Source: Bacteroidales bacterium M8
Lineage (GTDB): Bacteria; Bacteroidota; Bacteroidia; Bacteroidales; Muribaculaceae
Direction: 5' to 3'
Assembly: GCA_001689495.1 (NCBI GenBank)
Contig: LUJS01000050.1
Location: forward strand, 191,015 to 199,544
DNA: 8,530 bases
The position numbers were made by a program, and so were the translations under genes. The notes beneath the pieces are model-generated. The model did no database searches. It saw nothing but the letters and a program-made list of their open reading frames with translations, and had not been told where the DNA came from. The stretch's first letter is position 1. Each line of letters opens with the position of its first letter. Positions 6,739 to 8,530 of the stretch are shown in pieces.

Positions 6739-7030
6739 CCAAATAGCCGGGTACATCGACCATCGGGAGATGTGCCCGGATCGTGGGTTATAAATAAATA
6801 CCAATCGTGTCCGAATGGACACGGGTTAAAAATTCATTGCCACGCGACGTGGCCGAATTTTTACAAACCGTCCACAGATATACATATGTAATCCACGTCC
6901 CGAATACGTCGCCCACGTCGCGACGCATTTTCATTTTAATCCGTGTACATCCGGACACGATTAATAATATAACGACTCGTACTCCGGGCACATCTCCCAA
7001 TGGTCGATGTACCCGGCTACGCGGAATCCA
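6739..7030. repeat. Central island with two mirror-image hairpin-rich halves
   Basis: CCGGGTACATC...GATGTGCCCGG (6747-6779) is itself a hairpin and recurs inverted at 6984-7016. Next come CGTGTCC-GAAT-GGACACG (6806-6823), with an inverted partner at 6942-6959, and a compound hairpin 6827-6863 (TAAAAATTC/GAATTTTTA outer 9 bp, GCCACG/CGTGGC inner 6 bp). Its counterpart near 6907-6925 is CGTCGC/GCGACG. The axis of symmetry falls near the palindrome TACATATGTA (6881-6890). The halves are diverged, with substitutions and small insertions. The region is less GC-rich than the units beside it. I see no gene in it. Confidence 0.75.
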
Positions 7031-7240
7031 TGTCCCTGCGGGACATATTTTTGTCGGCTGTGGTTGTCGCTGCGGGGAATAGCGCGGTGGTCGGTGGTGG
7101 GCGATGATTCGCGCGCGGGGCGGCGATCCCCGTGCGGGGACCTCCGGGTAGTGGGTTGTTGCGTCGTGACCTATGGGCAAGCCCATAGGCTATTGAAACG
7201 GTGCCCCGCATCCGCGGGGCGCAATCTAATTCGTTCGCAC
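7031..7240 (-). repeat. Full repeat unit in inverted orientation
   Basis: Read on the minus strand it has the same order as the direct units: GATTGCGCCCCGCGGATGCG (palindrome 7204-7219), CCTATGGGC palindrome (7170-7189), GTCCCCG palindrome (7125-7141), the GAATCATCGCCCACCACC linker, and GTCCC palindrome (7031-7045). Its third-to-fourth linker is the longest in the window and unlike the others. Confidence 0.8.
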
Positions 7241-7279
7241 CCACACGTGGCAAAGCCACGTCCCTACAGATTTGGGCAC

Positions 7280-7313
7280 AAAAAAATCAACCTCCCAAAT
7301 ATGGAAGGTTGAT
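7280..7313 (-). terminator. Rho-independent terminator of the tRNA-Arg gene
   Basis: On the minus strand ATCAACCTTCC (7313-7303) pairs with GGGAGGTTGAT (7296-7286), 11 bp with one wobble, loop ATATTT, followed by a T run (7286-7280). It starts 12 bases after the tRNA 3' end. The composite repeat ends just beyond it. Confidence 0.92.
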
Positions 7314-7324
7314 CTGCTTCTGAG

Positions 7325-7398
7325 TGACTCATACAGGATTCAAACCTGTAACCTTCTGATCCGTAGTCAGATGCTCTATTCAGTTGAGCTAATGAGCC
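7325..7398 (-). tRNA. tRNA-Arg, anticodon ACG
   Basis: Complete 74-nt cloverleaf on the minus strand. Acceptor GGCTCAT/ATGAGTC (one G-U), D stem GCTC/GAGC, anticodon stem TCTGA/TCAGA with loop CTACGGA giving ACG (A34 expected to become inosine, reading CGU, CGC and CGA), variable loop AGGTT, T stem ACAGG/CCTGT, discriminator A. CCA is not encoded. Two bases are odd: the D loop is AACTGAATA, so position 19 is A, and the T loop is TTTGAAT, so position 56 is T. Together they keep a Watson-Crick tertiary pair (A19-U56) in place of the usual G19-C56. A15 and T48 form the normal A-U Levitt pair. It has its own promoter and terminator. Confidence 0.96.
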
Positions 7399-7419
7399 GT
7401 CTTTTTCTCTTTTGCGATG

Positions 7420-7451
7420 CAAAGTTACGGACTATTTTTGGACTGTGCAAA
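7420..7451 (-). promoter_or_regulatory. tRNA-Arg promoter
   Basis: Minus strand: TTTG (7451-7448), 20 bases, TAACTTTG (7427-7420). Both boxes match the Bacteroidota consensus with proper spacing. Transcription should start near 7413-7416, giving a 5' leader of about 15-18 bases to be removed by RNase P. Confidence 0.88.
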
Positions 7452-7460
7452 TTTTTTCGC

Positions 7461-7477
7461 AATTTTTTTCAAAAAAA
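7461..7477. promoter_or_regulatory. T7-C-A7 tract between divergent promoters
   Basis: A run of seven T (7463-7469), one C and seven A (7471-7477) lies between the -33 elements of the tRNA promoter (7448-7451, leftward) and the barrel-gene promoter (about 7489-7492, rightward). Such tracts are stiff or bent and could serve both promoters as an upstream element (inference). Confidence 0.35.
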
Positions 7478-7488
7478 GTTCACAAAGG

Positions 7489-7519
7489 TTGGTTTGACCG
7501 CATTTTCTGACTAATTTTG
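7489..7519 (+). promoter_or_regulatory. Promoter of the outer-membrane barrel gene
   Basis: TAATTTTG (7512-7519) is an exact -7 box. TTG at 7489-7491 lies 20 bases upstream; TTTG at 7493-7496 is a better match but only 15 bases away. The expected leader is about 17-20 bases, A/C-rich before the ATG, with no Shine-Dalgarno sequence. Confidence 0.7.
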
Positions 7520-7541
7520 GGGTATCAAAACCACCCGACCC

Positions 7542-8279
7542 ATGTTCAGACACCTCATTTTATCGCTTATCGCCCTCGTGGCACCCCTCGCATCGGCCAT
7601 CGCACAGGACACGACCGAAGAAAAATTCATCAACGTCAACCTCCATATAATAGGTGGCGCCAGCTACGTCACCAACAACTATGTCTCGTGCTTCCCCGAA
7701 GTCAGCGACCTCAACTCGTCGATGGGCCCCGCCATCGGCCTCGGTGCCGAGGTGGCATGCCGCGTGGGACGCCGGTTTGCCCTCGGCACCGCCCTCAACT
7801 TTGTCCGCAACTCGCGCCGCATGGACATGGCCGTCGCAGGCGGTGGCAAGCCATCCGTCTCAAACGTATTCCAGAGCAACACATACTACAACTTTGAGAT
7901 TCCCTTCTTCCTGCGCTGGGAGGTGCGCATAGCACCCGGCGTGCGCTGGAACATCGACGGTGGCCTCTATTACGCATACGGCACCGGTGGAAAACAGAAA
8001 AACACCATCTACGACGCCAAGGTCAACGACCTCGGACAGCTCATGATGACACGCACCCAGCTCGACGCCGGATATTATGACGACGACAACGCCTTTGTCA
8101 ACTCATACCGCCGCGGCGACATAGGCGCACACATAGCCACCGGCCTACGCTTCAACTCGCACCTCACCGTCGGCGTACGCTCGCACATCGGCATCAAGGA
8201 CATCGCCCGCTCCACCGGCCTCGTCAACCCCTCCGCCCACAACATCGACCTCATGGCCCTCGTCGGCTGGACGTTCTGA
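7542..8279 (+). CDS. PorT-like outer-membrane beta-barrel protein
   Basis: 245 residues. A signal peptide covers residues 1-21 (hydrophobic core LILSLIALVAPLASAIA, cut before QD). The remainder shows the alternating pattern of a small eight-strand-type barrel. It includes the block YYNFEIPFFLRWEVRIAPGV (115-134), which resembles the IP-containing strand typical of the Bacteroidota OMP_b-brl_2 (PorT-like) family, and glycine-rich strands GPAIGLGAEVACRVG and GGLYYAYGTGG. It ends in an aromatic-final strand DLMALVGWTF. An acidic/polar insertion at about 155-190 is probably a surface loop. Two cysteines (50 and 73) are present in the mature part. Specific function unknown; the family includes structural barrels and type IX secretion components, but nothing here supports PorT itself. 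Monocistronic: divergent from the tRNA and followed at once by repeats. Confidence 0.75.
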   Translation: MFRHLILSLIALVAPLASAIAQDTTEEKFINVNLHIIGGASYVTNNYVSCFPEVSDLNSSMGPAIGLGAEVACRVGRRFALGTALNFVRNSRRMDMAVAGGGKPSVSNVFQSNTYYNFEIPFFLRWEVRIAPGVRWNIDGGLYYAYGTGGKQKNTIYDAKVNDLGQLMMTRTQLDAGYYDDDNAFVNSYRRGDIGAHIATGLRFNSHLTVGVRSHIGIKDIARSTGLVNPSAHNIDLMALVGWTF

Positions 8280-8281
8280 TA

Positions 8282-8353
8282 ATTGGGAATGGGGAATTGG
8301 AAATTGGGAATGGGGAATTGGAAATTGGGAATGGGGAATTGGAAATTGGGAAT
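8282..8353 (+). repeat. 21-bp exact tandem repeat, 3.4 copies
   Basis: ATTGGGAATGGGGAATTGGA plus A repeats exactly at 8282-8302, 8303-8323 and 8324-8344, followed by a 9-base partial copy. Each 21-mer is three related heptamers (ATTGGGA, ATGGGGA, ATTGGAA), so it shares the period of the array upstream of dnaG. It begins two bases after the TGA of the barrel gene. Confidence 0.93.
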
Positions 8354-8385
8354 CATTAGTGGTGCGTTAAGCACCACTAATGATT
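8351..8385. repeat. Perfect 15-bp hairpin after the barrel gene
   Basis: AATCATTAGTGGTGC (8351-8365) and GCACCACTAATGATT (8371-8385) are perfect inverted repeats around GTTAA. No T run follows on either strand, so it is not a canonical terminator, although it lies in the 3' region of the barrel transcript and could block 3' exonucleases. It sits between the heptad array and the GGTACCGTAAGG head, a position with no equivalent hairpin in the dnaG-side copy. Confidence 0.85.
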
Positions 8386-8398
8386 GTGCATTGTGAAT

Positions 8399-8530
8399 GG
8401 TACCGTAAGGACGTGGCTCCGCCACATTTGCATACCAACGAATCAGATTGCGCCCCGCGGATGCGGGGCACCGCCTTAATAGCCTATGGGCTTGCCCATA
8501 GGTAAAAACGCACCATCCCAACATCAAGCG
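8399..8530 (+). repeat. Second copy of the composite repeat head and unit, cut by window end
   Basis: Starts GGTACCGTAAGGACGTGGC with the end hairpin (8411-8427), then GATTGCG, the CCCCGC-GGAT-GCGGGG palindrome (8453-8468) and the CCTATGGGC palindrome (8483-8502), in the same order as the copy beginning at 5971, but with the full-unit middle following directly. After CATCCCAACATC the sequence departs from the other units in the last eight bases, so the unit may be truncated there. Confidence 0.85.

Larger units (their letters stand above)
5971..7268. repeat. Composite palindromic repeat element, large imperfect inverted repeat
   Basis: The 1.3 kb between dnaG and the tRNA terminator holds no credible gene. 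It begins TGTACCGTAGGGACGTGGC and ends with the reverse complement of TGTAGGGACGTGGC, so the two ends are inverted copies. Inside, in order: two short units (6009-6070, 6071-6134), three full units in direct orientation (6135-6334, 6335-6546, 6547-6738), a central island with mirror-image halves (6739-7030), and one full unit inverted (7031-7240). Four palindromes recur in the full units, and nearly every conserved block can fold into a hairpin, as expected for REP/BIME-like extragenic repeats. No flanking target duplication or transposase is visible. Long open frames cross it in several phases but share no protein-like features. Confidence 0.85.

Noticed and set aside
5971..7268. Insertion sequence or simple MITE
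   Set aside because: The ends are inverted copies, but there is no transposase, no visible target-site duplication, and the tandem internal units do not fit a single transposed element.
5896..7312. Many overlapping open frames in the repeat region on both strands
   Set aside because: They simply translate the repeated palindromes (recurring strings such as CPASAGRNL and MGWPIG), change phase between copies, and lack ribosome-site or domain evidence.
8075..8527. 150-codon minus-strand frame with a repeated FPIPNFQ heptapeptide
   Set aside because: The heptapeptide is the 21-bp DNA repeat read in a stop-free phase, and the frame runs on into the barrel gene's antisense strand.

Overview
The window looks like a chromosomal segment from a high-GC member of the Bacteroidales, most like the Muribaculaceae (family placement is inference). 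The reasons are Bacteroidota-type promoters (-7 box TAnnTTTG, seen before four transcription units), no Shine-Dalgarno sequences before any gene, and a Bacteroidota gene set: a putative porin of the Porin_10 type, a PorT-like outer-membrane barrel and a CHC2/TOPRIM primase.

Layout. At 1-43 a rho-independent terminator closes an unseen upstream gene. A promoter and a porin-family gene (72-2054, +) follow at once. A 15-bp hairpin then fills the gap to a membrane-anchored periplasmic binding-domain protein (2105-2968, +). Next is an HdeD/DUF308 six-helix membrane protein (3077-3625, +) with a strong terminator. This converges on dnaG, the DNA primase (3688-5886, -), whose promoter sits so close to its ATG that the mRNA should be leaderless or nearly so. 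After a 1.3-kb non-coding repeat region come a tRNA-Arg(ACG) gene (7325-7398, -) with its own promoter and terminator, and, divergent from it, an outer-membrane beta-barrel gene (7542-8279, +). Repeats resume within three bases of that gene's stop codon and run to the window end.

The unusual part is the repeat system at 5930-7268 and 8282-8530. It has a G-rich heptamer array as a head, then a GGACGTGGC hairpin, then units of about 200 bp. Each unit is built from four conserved palindromes joined by short linkers. Between dnaG and the tRNA the units form a large imperfect inverted repeat: two short deletion derivatives and three full units in direct orientation, a central island of other hairpins in mirror-image halves, and one inverted unit ending in an inverted copy of the GGACGTGGC hairpin. 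A second copy of the head and first part of a unit follows the barrel gene. No transposase or other protein is visible in it. It resembles the REP/BIME class of palindromic extragenic repeats in logic, but I do not recognise the family.

Functionally the genes are housekeeping (primase, tRNA) and envelope (porin, binding protein, HdeD, barrel). The porin and binding protein are probably co-transcribed; the others look like separate units. The tRNA carries A19 and U56 in place of the nearly universal G19-C56 tertiary pair.
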